A stretch of DNA of 64,000 nt from Thaumasiovibrio subtropicus (GCF_019703835.1 NZ_AP023055.1:248001-312000), one strand, 5' to 3'. Counted from the first letter of the stretch, positions 48,290-57,967 are shown. Notes: generated by a model not told the origin, from the sequence alone. Numbers and translations: made by a program.

Positions 48290-48731
48290 ATTGCCTGTCA
48301 TCCTTCGGTGAGCCCATCACAACCAGCGTGGAGATGGCGTTGACTTGGGGAATCTCTCCCAAAATATCGGAATGGAATCGTTTGTAGCTGACGAGATCTT
48401 TGGTTTCGACACGCAATAGGTATTCACTTGCGCCGGTAATATTGTGGCATTCAGTCACTTCGACAGCATCGAGGATACTGTCTTCGAAAGCGAGTTGAGA
48501 GTGCTTACTGTGATTGTTGAGGCCGACCGTCACATAGGCAATGAAGCCAATACCCGTTTGCGTCGGATCCAGAATGGCTCGGTATCCTTTGATCACGCCT
48601 TTACGTTCAATTTCTTGTACTCGGCGTAGCGTGGCAGAAGGGGAGAGACCCACTCTTTCGGCGAGGTCGACATTGGAGAGTCTGCCGTTTTGTTTTAATT
48701 CTTGCAATATCCTTTCGTCAAATCTGTCCAT
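48288..48731 (-). CDS. Lrp/AsnC-family transcriptional regulator
   Basis: Protein of 147 residues. The N-terminal helix-turn-helix is LQELKQNGRLSNVDLAERVGLS, followed by the Lrp hinge (RVQEIERKGVIKGYRAILDP) and a RAM/AsnC ligand domain (ITGASEYLLRVETKDL). It is divergent from the LysE-type exporter at 48950, a usual arrangement in which the regulator senses the exported amino acid. Confidence 0.93.
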   Translation of the reverse strand: MDRFDERILQELKQNGRLSNVDLAERVGLSPSATLRRVQEIERKGVIKGYRAILDPTQTGIGFIAYVTVGLNNHSKHSQLAFEDSILDAVEVTECHNITGASEYLLRVETKDLVSYKRFHSDILGEIPQVNAISTLVVMGSPKDDRQ

Positions 48732-48949
48732 AGTGAAATTTCGTTGCTTCTGTTGTAATCATTAAACAAAAATAGGTGAAAAATTGATGCGGGATCGACG
48801 TAATATACTATTAATAGCTCGATAACTTAAGGCAGAACAGGGCCCTGCTTTCTGTTTCTTTTCAATGGTATCGCTTATGCGACACCCATAGCGTTGCTGA
48901 TAATCGCGGTGGGGTTGCGAAGGCGATCGTGTATCTCAAGGAAATAGAA

Positions 48950-49540
48950 ATGGAATATCAACACATTTTGGCGCTACTGACTTTTGCTTTTGTTTCAACC
49001 GCTTCACCGGGGCCAAACAACATTATGCTCATGACGTCTGGTGCCAATGTGGGTGTGAAACAGACCGTACCGCACATGGCGGGCATCGTAATAGGTTTTG
49101 CGGTGATGGTAATTTTGGTCGGGGTCGGTTTGATGGGGATGTTTACCCGTTACCCTATGCTTCATCAAGGGATGCAGTTCGTCAGTATTGCGTATTTGGT
49201 CTACTTAGCGTGGAAAATTGCGCGAAGTCGTGCAGAGGCGCAATCATTTGATGGTTTTAAACCAATGAGCTTTATCGCTGCGGCAAATTTCCAATGGGTG
49301 AATCCTAAAGCATGGTCAATGGCGATAACCGCAATCAGTGTCTATAACGTGACAGCAAACTGGCAAGGAGTACTTTTAGTCTCACTGGCCTTTACTGTGG
49401 TCAATGTACCTTCGGTGTTGATTTGGACAGTCGCCGGTAAACAGTTGCAGTTGTTACTAACGAATCCCAAACGTATTCAAGGCTTCAACTACAGTATGGC
49501 CGCCTTGTTATTGATTGCGGTGTTGCCCATGCTTGGGTGA
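48950..49540 (+). CDS. LysE-family amino acid exporter
   Basis: Inner-membrane protein of 196 residues with about six helices. ASPGPNNIMLMTSGANVGVK is the diagnostic LysE/RhtB N-terminal motif, and AANFQWVNPKAW is the second conserved block. It exports an amino acid or derivative. ATG 48950 has AAGGAAAT upstream; GTG 48929 is less likely. Probably controlled by the divergent Lrp-type regulator. Confidence 0.92.
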   Translation: MEYQHILALLTFAFVSTASPGPNNIMLMTSGANVGVKQTVPHMAGIVIGFAVMVILVGVGLMGMFTRYPMLHQGMQFVSIAYLVYLAWKIARSRAEAQSFDGFKPMSFIAAANFQWVNPKAWSMAITAISVYNVTANWQGVLLVSLAFTVVNVPSVLIWTVAGKQLQLLLTNPKRIQGFNYSMAALLLIAVLPMLG

Positions 49541-49550
49541 GTGAAGTGAA

Positions 49551-49579
49551 AATAGCCACGCAAAGTGGCTATCTTTGTT
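49551..49579. terminator. Terminator after the LysE gene
   Basis: AATAGCCAC-GCAAA-GTGGCTATC followed by TTTG. Confidence 0.8.
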
Positions 49580-49588
49580 GAATATCAA

Positions 49589-50485
49589 TCACGCATCGAT
49601 GTCGTAAGAGAAGTGATGAGAGGCGATTTTAAAGCCTTCGCGCAGATAAAACTTATGCGCATCAAAGCGTTGAACACCGGAATCCAAGTGCACTTGTTGA
49701 CAATGATTGTCTTTGGCGTAGGACTTGATCCAATCGATCAGTAGTTTGCCTGCACCCCTGTTGCGGGCTACTTCATCCGTTATCAAATCATCAACGTAGA
49801 TAGCGCGTCCCCATGAGAGCTTTTGATTAATCGCAAAGCCCGCCACACTGATCACCTTGTCGCTATCTTTGACATAAACCAGTTGATAACCCAGCTCACG
49901 TTGCACTTCGATCAGTGCTTTGAGTTCTTCGGCACTGTATTGAGGGCGTAATTGCAAAAGGAGCGGGATCAGCGGATCAATTTCTTCCGTTTTCGTAAGG
50001 TGAGTAACGTGCATCTGCGTGGAACCTAATAAATCCGATAACTGTTTTATTTGCGCAAAGTCCGCTGGAGGCGTCTCTGTTGGGGACAACCAGAAGGCGG
50101 ATAAACCTGCATTGAGTGCAGGCAATACATCTTTCTCGACGTTATCACCGACCATGGTGACTTGAGACGCATCGAGGTTTAGCTTTTCTAGAATGGTGGG
50201 GAAAAAGTCAGGGTGAGATTTGTCGAACCCTAAATTTTGGCGGCAAAAATAACCGCGGATAAATCGATCAAGGCCGACTCGGGCGAACGCCGCACGAATG
50301 TCTTCCTCAGTGGAATCAGCGGCATTGGTTGCTACATAAAGAGAATGTGACTGTGACAGGGCTTGCAATGTCGCTTCGGCACCGGGCATGGCTTCGACAG
50401 TATCCCAATGACACATCTTTCCTGGTTGATCGACAAAATCACGCATCAGCGTGTCTCCCCAGTCAAACAAGTATACTTGTGTCAT
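49589..50485 (-). CDS. HAD hydrolase fused to GNAT acetyltransferase
   Basis: Two-domain protein of 298 residues. Residues 1-150 form a HAD-type phosphatase: motif I LFDWGDTL, a middle VATNAAD and motif III/IV VTMVGDNVEKDV. Residues of about 160-298 form a GNAT domain with VAGFAINQKLSWGRAIYVDDL, then RNRGAGKLLIDW as the acetyl-CoA loop, then HKFYLREGFK. The start ATG 50485 follows GGGAG; the longer reading from 50524 is less likely. The order HAD-GNAT in one chain suggests a dephosphorylate/acetylate pair on one substrate, unproven. Confidence 0.88.
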   Translation of the reverse strand: MTQVYLFDWGDTLMRDFVDQPGKMCHWDTVEAMPGAEATLQALSQSHSLYVATNAADSTEEDIRAAFARVGLDRFIRGYFCRQNLGFDKSHPDFFPTILEKLNLDASQVTMVGDNVEKDVLPALNAGLSAFWLSPTETPPADFAQIKQLSDLLGSTQMHVTHLTKTEEIDPLIPLLLQLRPQYSAEELKALIEVQRELGYQLVYVKDSDKVISVAGFAINQKLSWGRAIYVDDLITDEVARNRGAGKLLIDWIKSYAKDNHCQQVHLDSGVQRFDAHKFYLREGFKIASHHFSYDIDA

Positions 50486-50910
50486 GCCGACTCCCTGTTG
50501 GCGTATCGCATTGAAGCTACCCATACGAACTTGGTGATTCGGTAGCTGTATGAATGCAACGAGATCAATCTATTTGATCTTCAAATGATTTCGATTACAT
50601 GTAAGAGAGTGTAATTTATCACTTATCCAACAAAATAATGCGCTTTTTTAGGGCGGTTTTGACCGATTTTTGGGAGCAGGGTAACAAAATGGGTGAATTT
50701 AGGGGTAAATGACTGAAAGTTTTCGCCGATACAATTCGTTAACTTCTCATTTCTTACTAATGAGACATCTGTTTATAGTGAATAAACGGTGTTGCCCATA
50801 GCGCGATTTCAGTGGATCTTACTCCAAGTGTGATAATGACAAAGGGCAGCACGATATGCTGCCCTTGATCGCAATGAGTAGAACGTTCTTATCACGATGA
50901 TCAGAGTGTA
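50486..50910. other. Intergenic region with one hairpin
   Basis: No gene seen. It contains the promoter of the HAD-GNAT gene and, at 50841-50866, the perfect stem AAGGGCAGCA-CGATA-TGCTGCCCTT, which may end ggt transcription on the minus strand. Confidence 0.6.
50841..50866 (-). terminator. Hairpin beyond the ggt stop
   Basis: AAAGGGCAGC-ACGATAT-GCTGCCCTT. On the minus strand it is followed by TGTCATT, a weak T run. Confidence 0.55.
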
Positions 50911-52647
50911 CTACTCACCCATTGCGATGCCTTCTCGGCGAGGATCCGCAGCCCCGACAAGCCCCTTTCCATCAAGCAAAATCGCTTGTAAACCCGAGTT
51001 GAGATCGCGCACATTGACTTTAAATCCCATGGTTTCTAACGGTTCGAGGAGATATTCCGCCGCTGTGCCGGCTTCAATGTCATAGGTGCCGAATCGGTTT
51101 AGGGCATGAGGTGCAGAAATCGCTTGTTGGATGTCCATGTCCCATGTGAGGTGACGGATCAGCGCATTGGTGACATAGCCGATTATCCGTGAGCCGCCCG
51201 GTGATCCAATCGCCATGTAGGGCTGATCATCTTTCATAACAATGGTGGGCGCCATGGATGAACGCGGACGCTTACCCGGTTCGACGCGATTCGCGATTAA
51301 GTGACCAGTTTTTACGGGTGCAAAGGCAAAGTCGGTTAGCTCGTTGTTGAGTAAAAAGCCGTTGCTCATCAAGCGAGAGCCAAAGCCATTCTCTATCGTG
51401 CTGGTCATCGAAACAATGTTGCCTTTGGCATCGATAATGACGATGTGTGTGGTTGAGGGGAGTTCGATCGCTGGTAGGGTTTGGCGGGCAACAGGAGTTT
51501 GCCATGGGGGAGACCCTGCCGATACGTCGGTTAGCGCCTTACCTTGGTTGATCAAGGCAGCACGAGACTTGAGGTAATCGGGATCGAGTAGTCCCTCAGG
51601 CATAGGCACAAAGTCAGTGTCTGCCATGTAATTCCCTCTGTCAGCAAAGGCGAGGCGAGAGGCATCCCCGATGATCTGCCAACTGATGGGATTATTCGGC
51701 CCCAAGGTTTTGAGATCAAACTGACTGACGATGCCAAGGATCTGGCCGATTGTCAGTGCGCCTGAACTTGGGGGACCCATTCCGCAGATTTCGTATTGTT
51801 GATAAGGCGCACAGATGACGTCCCGTTGCTTAATCTCGTAAGCGGCGAAGTCCCGTAGCGCTAATACTCCCGGGTTGCCATCCGCATGTTGAACTCGATG
51901 CACAATGTCTCTGGCTATCTGTCCATGATAAAACGCGTCAGCCCCTTCTTTCGCAAGCTGAGTCAGAGTCTTGGCATAGTCAGGGTTTTTAAGTCGGTGC
52001 CCTTCAGCTAACGGCTGCCCTTCTGCGGTAAAGAAGTAAGCCCGCGTGTCGGGATACCGAGAGAGTCGTTTTTGGTCAGCCGCAATCGCACCCGCTAGAC
52101 GAGGTGATACTTTGAAACCCTGTTGCGCGGTTAGCAAAGCAGGTTGAAGGAGTTCTGCCCACGGTTGATTGCCATACTGTTGATGGAGATCGGCCATGAG
52201 TTTGACCGTACCGGGTGTTCCCACAGAGCGTCCACCCACTACGGCGTCAAAAAAGGCCAGAGGCTGCCCTTTGTCATCCAGAAAGAGTTCGGGAGTCGCC
52301 GCGAGGGGCGCGGTTTCTCGCCCGTCGTAACTGGTTAGTTGCTGCTTCTCTGCGTTGTAATAGACGAGAAAAGCCCCACCGCCTAAACCGGAAGACTGAG
52401 GTTCTACGAGACCGAGCATGGTTTGTACGGCGACCATGGCATCAATGGCACTACCCCCTTTCTTTAGCACCGCATAACCTGCTTCGGTAGCAAGTGGGTT
52501 AGCAGAGGCCACCATAAATTGACTTGCGTTGACAGCTTGCTTGTCGCTGACGCCACTACTGAGTTCAGGGGCGATGTCATCGGCAGCTTGTTGAGCGAAA
52601 ACATTGGCACTTAGCAGGGCCAAGCTGAGTAACGTGCGCTTTTGCAT
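50911..52647 (-). CDS. ggt: Gamma-glutamyltransferase
   Basis: Periplasmic enzyme of 578 residues that cleaves or transfers the gamma-glutamyl group of glutathione. The N-terminal signal peptide is MQKRTLLSLALLSANVFAQ. Autocleavage makes two subunits; the new N-terminal nucleophile is Thr399 in STTHIVIIDAKGN. The substrate pocket motifs GSPGGSRI and LLNNELTDFAF are also present. The start ATG 52647 is chosen over 52683 because the signal peptide begins there. A 33-bp solo MITE end lies 24 bp upstream, close to the promoter. Confidence 0.94.
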   Translation of the reverse strand: MQKRTLLSLALLSANVFAQQAADDIAPELSSGVSDKQAVNASQFMVASANPLATEAGYAVLKKGGSAIDAMVAVQTMLGLVEPQSSGLGGGAFLVYYNAEKQQLTSYDGRETAPLAATPELFLDDKGQPLAFFDAVVGGRSVGTPGTVKLMADLHQQYGNQPWAELLQPALLTAQQGFKVSPRLAGAIAADQKRLSRYPDTRAYFFTAEGQPLAEGHRLKNPDYAKTLTQLAKEGADAFYHGQIARDIVHRVQHADGNPGVLALRDFAAYEIKQRDVICAPYQQYEICGMGPPSSGALTIGQILGIVSQFDLKTLGPNNPISWQIIGDASRLAFADRGNYMADTDFVPMPEGLLDPDYLKSRAALINQGKALTDVSAGSPPWQTPVARQTLPAIELPSTTHIVIIDAKGNIVSMTSTIENGFGSRLMSNGFLLNNELTDFAFAPVKTGHLIANRVEPGKRPRSSMAPTIVMKDDQPYMAIGSPGGSRIIGYVTNALIRHLTWDMDIQQAISAPHALNRFGTYDIEAGTAAEYLLEPLETMGFKVNVRDLNSGLQAILLDGKGLVGAADPRREGIAMGE

Positions 52648-52670
52648 CAAACTTTCCTTATTGTTATGTC

Positions 52671-52702
52671 TACACTCAAGCATCTTGAGGTTGCTTGAAC
52701 TT
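52671..52702. repeat. 33-bp solo form of the MITE ends
   Basis: TACACTCAAGCATCTTGAGG then TTGCTTGAACTTA. It has the same layout as the forms at 35357 and 52902. Confidence 0.72.
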
Positions 52703-52901
52703 AAGTAAAGTGCGAATAAAGTCAGTTTTTCAACACTCCGCGCGCTTTTGCAACTTTAGTTGTGATGTGCTGTCCATTAACTGTCTGAATGTATTCGTAG
52801 GGCTAGTGGCATATCTCAAGGGTGATAATCATTGATTTGGTCAAAGGCTACTCTTACCATGTGCGCCCTTCGGCTAAGCCAATAGTTTGGTTCAATTCGA
52901 T

Positions 52902-52934
52902 TATACTCAAGCATCTTGGGTTGGCTTGAGTGTA
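52902..52934. repeat. 33-bp solo form of the MITE ends
   Basis: TATACTCAAGCATCTTGGGT then TGGCTTGAGTGTA. It lies 29 bp before the chosen start of the retropepsin-like gene. Confidence 0.75.
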
Positions 52935-52962
52935 TTTAAATTTTTCTGATGTGGAGAAGGTT

Positions 52963-54942
52963 TTGGAGAAAGGTTACTGGCGAACACTGGCATTATCGTT
53001 AAGCCTGATCTGTGGCGGGCAGACGATGGCTGATGAAGCCCCACTCACTGAGCAGCAGACAGGAACAGTAAGCGATATGACAGCAGATAACGCTTTAACT
53101 TCGAAGAGCGATAAGCCGCCTAAGCAGATGGAGAGTGAGGACCGTCTGTTTGCACACCCAACCGAAATTGATGACAGGCTGGTGCTGGGTCGTACTGAAC
53201 TCGTGGAGTTCAACGATGTACCGGCACTCGCAGGTGTTGGCTTTCCAGCTAAAATCGACACGGGCGCAGATTCAACATCGATTCATGCAGAGAATATCCG
53301 CATCATTCCTCGCGAGGACATCTACGGTGATTTAGAAGGTGATGCATTGATTGAAGCGATCATTCACGAATATAACAAAGTACGAAAAACTGAGTTGCGT
53401 GATCGTGAAGACATTACCGATATCGAAGTGGAGTTTGATATCCCTCATCCTCATACTGGAGAAAAAGTGACCTATCGAGCGCCGTTATTGCGAGTCGCTT
53501 TAGTCAAGTCTCGAGACGATGATAGTCACCTTTACCGACCGGTTGTTGTCATGCCAATGACCATCGCGGGTATGAGTGTTGAAACCGAAGTCAACTTGGC
53601 CGATCGATCAGGGTTCTCCGTCCCTATTTTGATCGGTAAGACCTTCTTGCGCGGTAATGCATGGGTCGATGCAGGTTATGACTATTTGCAACGTCAATCT
53701 TCTGCGCGGGTGATTGGTCGAAAAGAGCGGGCGAAAATTCATGGAGAAACGCTCGAGGTCAGTTTTTCATTGTCCAATCGATATAGCTCGTTGCACGCTG
53801 AAAATATCGAGATTGATGAAGAAAAACAGCAAGTTCGTTTCAACTTAAATGCGGAAGACGCGAGTCATCAACCACTTACTGTGCCGCTCGTTCGTATGGT
53901 GCCATTCAGTGATGGCCGTAAACCCTTGGTGTATGTGCCAGTTCAGTTTGGCGCTGATGCAGAGGTGGATCATATCCAAGTCTATTTGACCGATCGCTCC
54001 TCAAGTTCTTCTCAGCTCCGTTTGGGGATAGAAACTTTAAATCGCTTCTTCATTATTGACTTGTCGAAGTCATATTTGACCGATGACGGGTTAAAAACCA
54101 TCACAACCTGGGCAGATGAAGCAGACCTTTTCGTGATTAGTCCCAAGGAGCAGATCAACATTGAAGGTATCCCTGTGCTGGTGGAACCAACAACAATGAT
54201 GCGGACGTCTGTATTGACGGTTGCGAAAGCGGAAGAGGTGGCAAACAGTCATGTCGCCTTTACTTTAACGGATGTTGATCATAACGAACATGCGTTGACG
54301 TTACCGATTGAGTCGCGACTGCAAATTGGTGAAACCGCGCGCGTCACTGTTGAGCCTGAGCTTCAGTTTGATGGCCATGCGTTAGTTCGACGGTTGGCGC
54401 TGCAAGAAAGCGAAGATGCCGTATCGCGTTTGTTGATTTCGCCAACGATTATCGATGCGCCTTTGCTCGTGAACACACGTTCAGAAGGTTTGTTAAAGAA
54501 AACATCGCCTATTGAAGCGGGCTACGTTGAAAAAGTGATGATTGATGATCTCACTTTTCCTGCCAAGTTAGATACTGGCGCTGACGTCAGTTCTTTAAGT
54601 GCAACGGATATTGAGTTGTTTGAGCAGGATGGCAAGACTTGGGTGACGTTCACCTATCAAAATGCCCAAGGTGATGAGAAGGTGTTCACGGAGAAGGTTG
54701 TGAACAAGATGCGTGTACGCCCTCGACCAGGAGAACAAGCTACCGTACGTCCGGTGATTCGGATTAAAGTGAGAATGGGGGATGTGGTTGAATCAATCAA
54801 TGTCAATCTGCGTGATCGGTCTGACTTTGAATACAGCATGATCCTTGGCCGTAACTTCCTGAACAATAATATTGTCGTCAGCAGTGATGAACGCTTTATT
54901 TACTCAAACCACCTCAATATGCGGGATTCAGAAGCAGACTAG
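52963..54942 (+). CDS. Exported retropepsin-like protein with three repeat domains
   Basis: Protein of 659 residues from TTG 52963 (GGAG six bases upstream), with a signal-peptide-like start (RTLALSLSLICGGQTMA). Three related domains follow: the first has the catalytic D99 in AKIDTGADS; the middle has the same flanks (LSNRYSSLHAENIEI; VYLTDRSSSSS) but no DTG; the third has D537 in AKLDTGADVSS. Each ends in a DRS...G..FL motif. This is the aspartic (retropepsin-like) family once annotated as ATP-dependent zinc protease (PF05618). The last 13 residues and the stop are encoded by a MITE. Confidence 0.82.
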   Translation: MEKGYWRTLALSLSLICGGQTMADEAPLTEQQTGTVSDMTADNALTSKSDKPPKQMESEDRLFAHPTEIDDRLVLGRTELVEFNDVPALAGVGFPAKIDTGADSTSIHAENIRIIPREDIYGDLEGDALIEAIIHEYNKVRKTELRDREDITDIEVEFDIPHPHTGEKVTYRAPLLRVALVKSRDDDSHLYRPVVVMPMTIAGMSVETEVNLADRSGFSVPILIGKTFLRGNAWVDAGYDYLQRQSSARVIGRKERAKIHGETLEVSFSLSNRYSSLHAENIEIDEEKQQVRFNLNAEDASHQPLTVPLVRMVPFSDGRKPLVYVPVQFGADAEVDHIQVYLTDRSSSSSQLRLGIETLNRFFIIDLSKSYLTDDGLKTITTWADEADLFVISPKEQINIEGIPVLVEPTTMMRTSVLTVAKAEEVANSHVAFTLTDVDHNEHALTLPIESRLQIGETARVTVEPELQFDGHALVRRLALQESEDAVSRLLISPTIIDAPLLVNTRSEGLLKKTSPIEAGYVEKVMIDDLTFPAKLDTGADVSSLSATDIELFEQDGKTWVTFTYQNAQGDEKVFTEKVVNKMRVRPRPGEQATVRPVIRIKVRMGDVVESINVNLRDRSDFEYSMILGRNFLNNNIVVSSDERFIYSNHLNMRDSEAD

Positions 54943-55161
54943 CGCGTTGAGTTCAAGGCAAAGGTGTGAAGGAATGGCTTCCCTTTCGAACACCTTTAAC
55001 GCAGAAATCGGGGTGCTAGTTGCTTCCCGAAGGGCGAGCTTTCTAGGCTCGCCACCTTTGTTACTGCTTTTTGATTTAGCCCACTCGATCTTCAAAGCAG
55101 TGCCTCGATGGCAAACCTAGAAATTCTCGCTGTACAAGCATCTTGAGGTGGCTTGAGTATA
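54899..55161. mobile_element. MITE copy C, 263 bp, overlapping a coding end
   Basis: Starts TTTACTCAAACCACCTCAAT (a somewhat worn end) and ends CTTGAGGTGGCTTGAGTATA. The first 44 bp are read as the C-terminus of the retropepsin-like protein. The interior matches copies A, B and D. Confidence 0.88.
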
Positions 55162-55244
55162 TATACCAACGAGGATTGAGAGCATATTCTGTCGGGACGG
55201 CGGTTAAAAATAGATCGCCAAGCATCATTAGTGGGCTTGAACGC

Positions 55245-55279
55245 AAAGGGGTATCAGTGAGACTGATGCCCCTTTTTTG
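55245..55279 (+). terminator. Rho-independent terminator
   Basis: AAAGGGGTATCAG-TGAGA-CTGATGCCCC followed by T6. It closes the retropepsin-like transcription unit beyond the MITE. Confidence 0.85.
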
Positions 55280-55480
55280 TTGTTTCAGGATAGCGTTGGT
55301 CTCCAGTACCCGTCATGTTGTCTTATCTTTGCACAATGCTTCACGCGCTATTCAGTGACCATTTAGCTATACACGATAGTATGTAATTAGTTTCATTGGT
55401 TATGCCGCTCTCCTGACGCTCGAATGCAGACATTAAGCGGATATCGTTTGGGTTTATATGAGTGGAAAGAGAGGATTAAC

Positions 55481-56656
55481 GTGTTGAGAAATTGTCGTGA
55501 AATAGGGGCAGCACTATTGCTACTGATCTTGACGGGATGTGCGACGCCAGAGCGTCATTCACATCAAAGCAGTGAGCAAATGGCACCGATGGCCGTTGAG
55601 GGGATCCGTTTTTGGGATGAAAAAATGGTAAGTGATAGTGAACATGTTTACGTCGAGGAGATAAAATCCGCTCTGCAGTATCGCCGGGAACAGCAGGGTG
55701 AAGCTGGTATCAGTGCGCTTGCGTTGTCTGGAGGTGGAGTCAATGGGGCTTTTTCGGCTGGGATACTGAATGGCTGGACAGAGCGTGGTGATCGTCCGGA
55801 GTTTGATGTTGTGACAGGCATCTCGACGGGCGCAATTGTATCGATTTATGCCTTTCTTGGTAGTGATTACGATGAGAAATTGACGAACTACTATACTCAA
55901 ACTCCGCTTGAATCGATGTTTCGGACTAATCGTTGGTTAAAGGTACTGTCGCAGCGGGCATTTTTGAACACGCAAGGCTTTGAAGATCAAGTCAGAATGG
56001 CGATTGATGAGGCGACCATGTCAGCTTTAGCAGCAGAGCGCGCTAAAGGTCGACTCTTAATCATTGGAACGACTAACCTAGATAATCAGAAACTGGCACT
56101 TTGGGATATTGGGCGTATTGCACAGTTGGGGACACCCGAAGCGCAAACGCTAGTGCAAGATCTAGTCATTGCTAGTAGCTCTATTCCGGGCGCTTTTCCA
56201 GCGAAGTTGATCTCTGTTACTGACAATGAATCCGTCTATCAAGAGCTGCATGTCGATGGTGGGATATCTCGACAAGTCGTGTTTGCACCGCAATGGTTTA
56301 ACATTGAAGAGCGTGCCAGTTCGTCGCCGCAACATCTTTATGTTATTCGCAATGGACGGTTGATTTCTCAGTATGAGGAAGTCGGACTGTCACTGTCAGA
56401 TATTTCTGAACGATCGATCTCTACGTTAATTCTTAATCAAGGCATCGGAGATGTAGAGCACATATATCATTTCGCCCAACATCATGAAATAGATTTTCAT
56501 TTGGCACACATCAACGAAGATTTTAATCCCAAAGAAGAGAACAGTTTTACGCCAGAATATATGTGGGACTTGTATGACTATGGTTTTCAAAAAATAAAAG
56601 CAGATCAGCTGTGGCAGGCAATACCACCAAGTCTATCTCACCGAGAAGCACCATAA
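55481..56656 (+). CDS. Patatin-like phospholipase, lipoprotein
   Basis: Lipoprotein of about 391 residues with lipobox ILTGC at residue 20 of the chosen start GTG 55481 (AGAGAGGA upstream). The patatin oxyanion motif is LSGGGVNGAFSAG, the nucleophile S115 in GISTG and the dyad D259 in HVDGGIS. It would hydrolyse acyl esters in the envelope. The C-terminal 100 residues are less conserved. It is monocistronic with a terminator. Confidence 0.9.
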   Translation: MLRNCREIGAALLLLILTGCATPERHSHQSSEQMAPMAVEGIRFWDEKMVSDSEHVYVEEIKSALQYRREQQGEAGISALALSGGGVNGAFSAGILNGWTERGDRPEFDVVTGISTGAIVSIYAFLGSDYDEKLTNYYTQTPLESMFRTNRWLKVLSQRAFLNTQGFEDQVRMAIDEATMSALAAERAKGRLLIIGTTNLDNQKLALWDIGRIAQLGTPEAQTLVQDLVIASSSIPGAFPAKLISVTDNESVYQELHVDGGISRQVVFAPQWFNIEERASSSPQHLYVIRNGRLISQYEEVGLSLSDISERSISTLILNQGIGDVEHIYHFAQHHEIDFHLAHINEDFNPKEENSFTPEYMWDLYDYGFQKIKADQLWQAIPPSLSHREAP

Positions 56657-56679
56657 GAAACCAACAGTAGACCTGTACT

Positions 56680-56711
56680 AAGCCTGAATACGTTTGTGCT
56701 CAGGCTTTTTG
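56680..56711 (+). terminator. Rho-independent terminator after the patatin gene
   Basis: AAGCCTGA-ATACGTTTGTGC-TCAGGCTTTTT. Confidence 0.8.
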
Positions 56712-56862
56712 TTTTATGTAAGTTTTAAATTGTTGTTTTATTGAGCTTTGTGACTTTGATCGTCAGGCGGTATAAAATAATTTAAAAACCTTTGACTCTA
56801 GTGTTGTTCCAGACTTTATATTCTTCATCAACGAAAACATACGACGTTTATTTGGGAACGAT

Positions 56863-57948
56863 ATGAAAAACATTCTTCAAGAAGTATTTGAAACACTACG
56901 TGACTTTCTCTCTGTTAACTCTCCAGAGCAGAGTCATATGTTGACGGTTTATGCCAACTTGGACCAAGCTAATCCGCTTAATCGTAAAGAGCGCCCAGCG
57001 TGGTTGATTGAATTAAAGAATACTTTCGATAACTTATCGGAAGAGCAAAAAAACGCATTAATGACATTTGATGGTGCATCGCTAACATGGAACGGTATTG
57101 AAGAGCAGATTATTTCAACGTTGGAGCAACATGAAGCCAAAGGTCGCTCAGTTGTTGTTTTTACGGACCTGTCAGATACCGTGGTGATTGATTTACCATT
57201 ACCGGTAAAGACTGGCGTCTACTACGGTATTCCGCAAGTGAAACATATGCTGTCTCAATTACACCGCTACGGCCAGTACTTGGTTGTTCTATTCTCGGAG
57301 CGTGAACACCGAACCGTCTTCGTGGATGTGCCGACGTTAGTGTCTGAAGGGACATTGCAATCTTCATTGGGCGAGGGAATCTTCTTGCGTCCTGGCGGCA
57401 ACAAAACACGTACTCAGGCATCTGAGCGTCGTAATTTGGATACCGAACGTCGCATGTTGCGAGAGGCAGCAGGTGAAATCAATGACTATTTCATGGATGA
57501 GCCATTGTTTGACCGTATTGTGTTTGGCGGTAACTTAAAGATTGCACACGGCGTTAAAAATAACTTACATCATGCAGTTGCCGAGCAGCTTGTTTCAATC
57601 GAGCCAATTCCGTTTGATGCAACCGATGAGCAGTTGCGAGAAACAGTATCAATCCTTGCGGACGAGTATGAAGCCGTGCATGACCTTGCGTTGATTCAAG
57701 AGCTTATTCTACGAGGTGAAACCTGTGGTCGAGCGGCATCAGGCATGGATGAAGTGATGGATGCGTTGCAAAACGGGCAAGTACGTAAGCTGTATCTGCC
57801 TTATCCAATGGACGCCGATGATTTTGATACTTTGCTGATTGAAGCGGTATTGGAAAATGTCGAAGTAGAACTCGTTCATGGCATAGCGGCAGAGACACTT
57901 CGAGAGATGGGTGGAGTAGGCGCAGCACTTTACTACGTCATTCGTTAA
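56863..57948 (+). CDS. eRF1/baeRF-like protein
   Basis: Protein of 361 residues that I place with the bacterial/archaeal eRF1-like families (baeRF). The central part has VVVFTDLSDTVV, LPVKTGVYYGIPQV and YLVVLFSEREHRTVFV, followed by a basic hinge (RPGGNKTRTQASERRNLDTE) where such proteins contact RNA, then a domain with RIVFGGNLKIAHGV. No GGQ motif is seen, so it is not a release factor in the strict sense; related proteins act in ribosome rescue. The assignment is by memory of the family and moderate. Confidence 0.6.
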   Translation: MKNILQEVFETLRDFLSVNSPEQSHMLTVYANLDQANPLNRKERPAWLIELKNTFDNLSEEQKNALMTFDGASLTWNGIEEQIISTLEQHEAKGRSVVVFTDLSDTVVIDLPLPVKTGVYYGIPQVKHMLSQLHRYGQYLVVLFSEREHRTVFVDVPTLVSEGTLQSSLGEGIFLRPGGNKTRTQASERRNLDTERRMLREAAGEINDYFMDEPLFDRIVFGGNLKIAHGVKNNLHHAVAEQLVSIEPIPFDATDEQLRETVSILADEYEAVHDLALIQELILRGETCGRAASGMDEVMDALQNGQVRKLYLPYPMDADDFDTLLIEAVLENVEVELVHGIAAETLREMGGVGAALYYVIR

Positions 57949-57967
57949 TTACACGTAAAATACCAAT

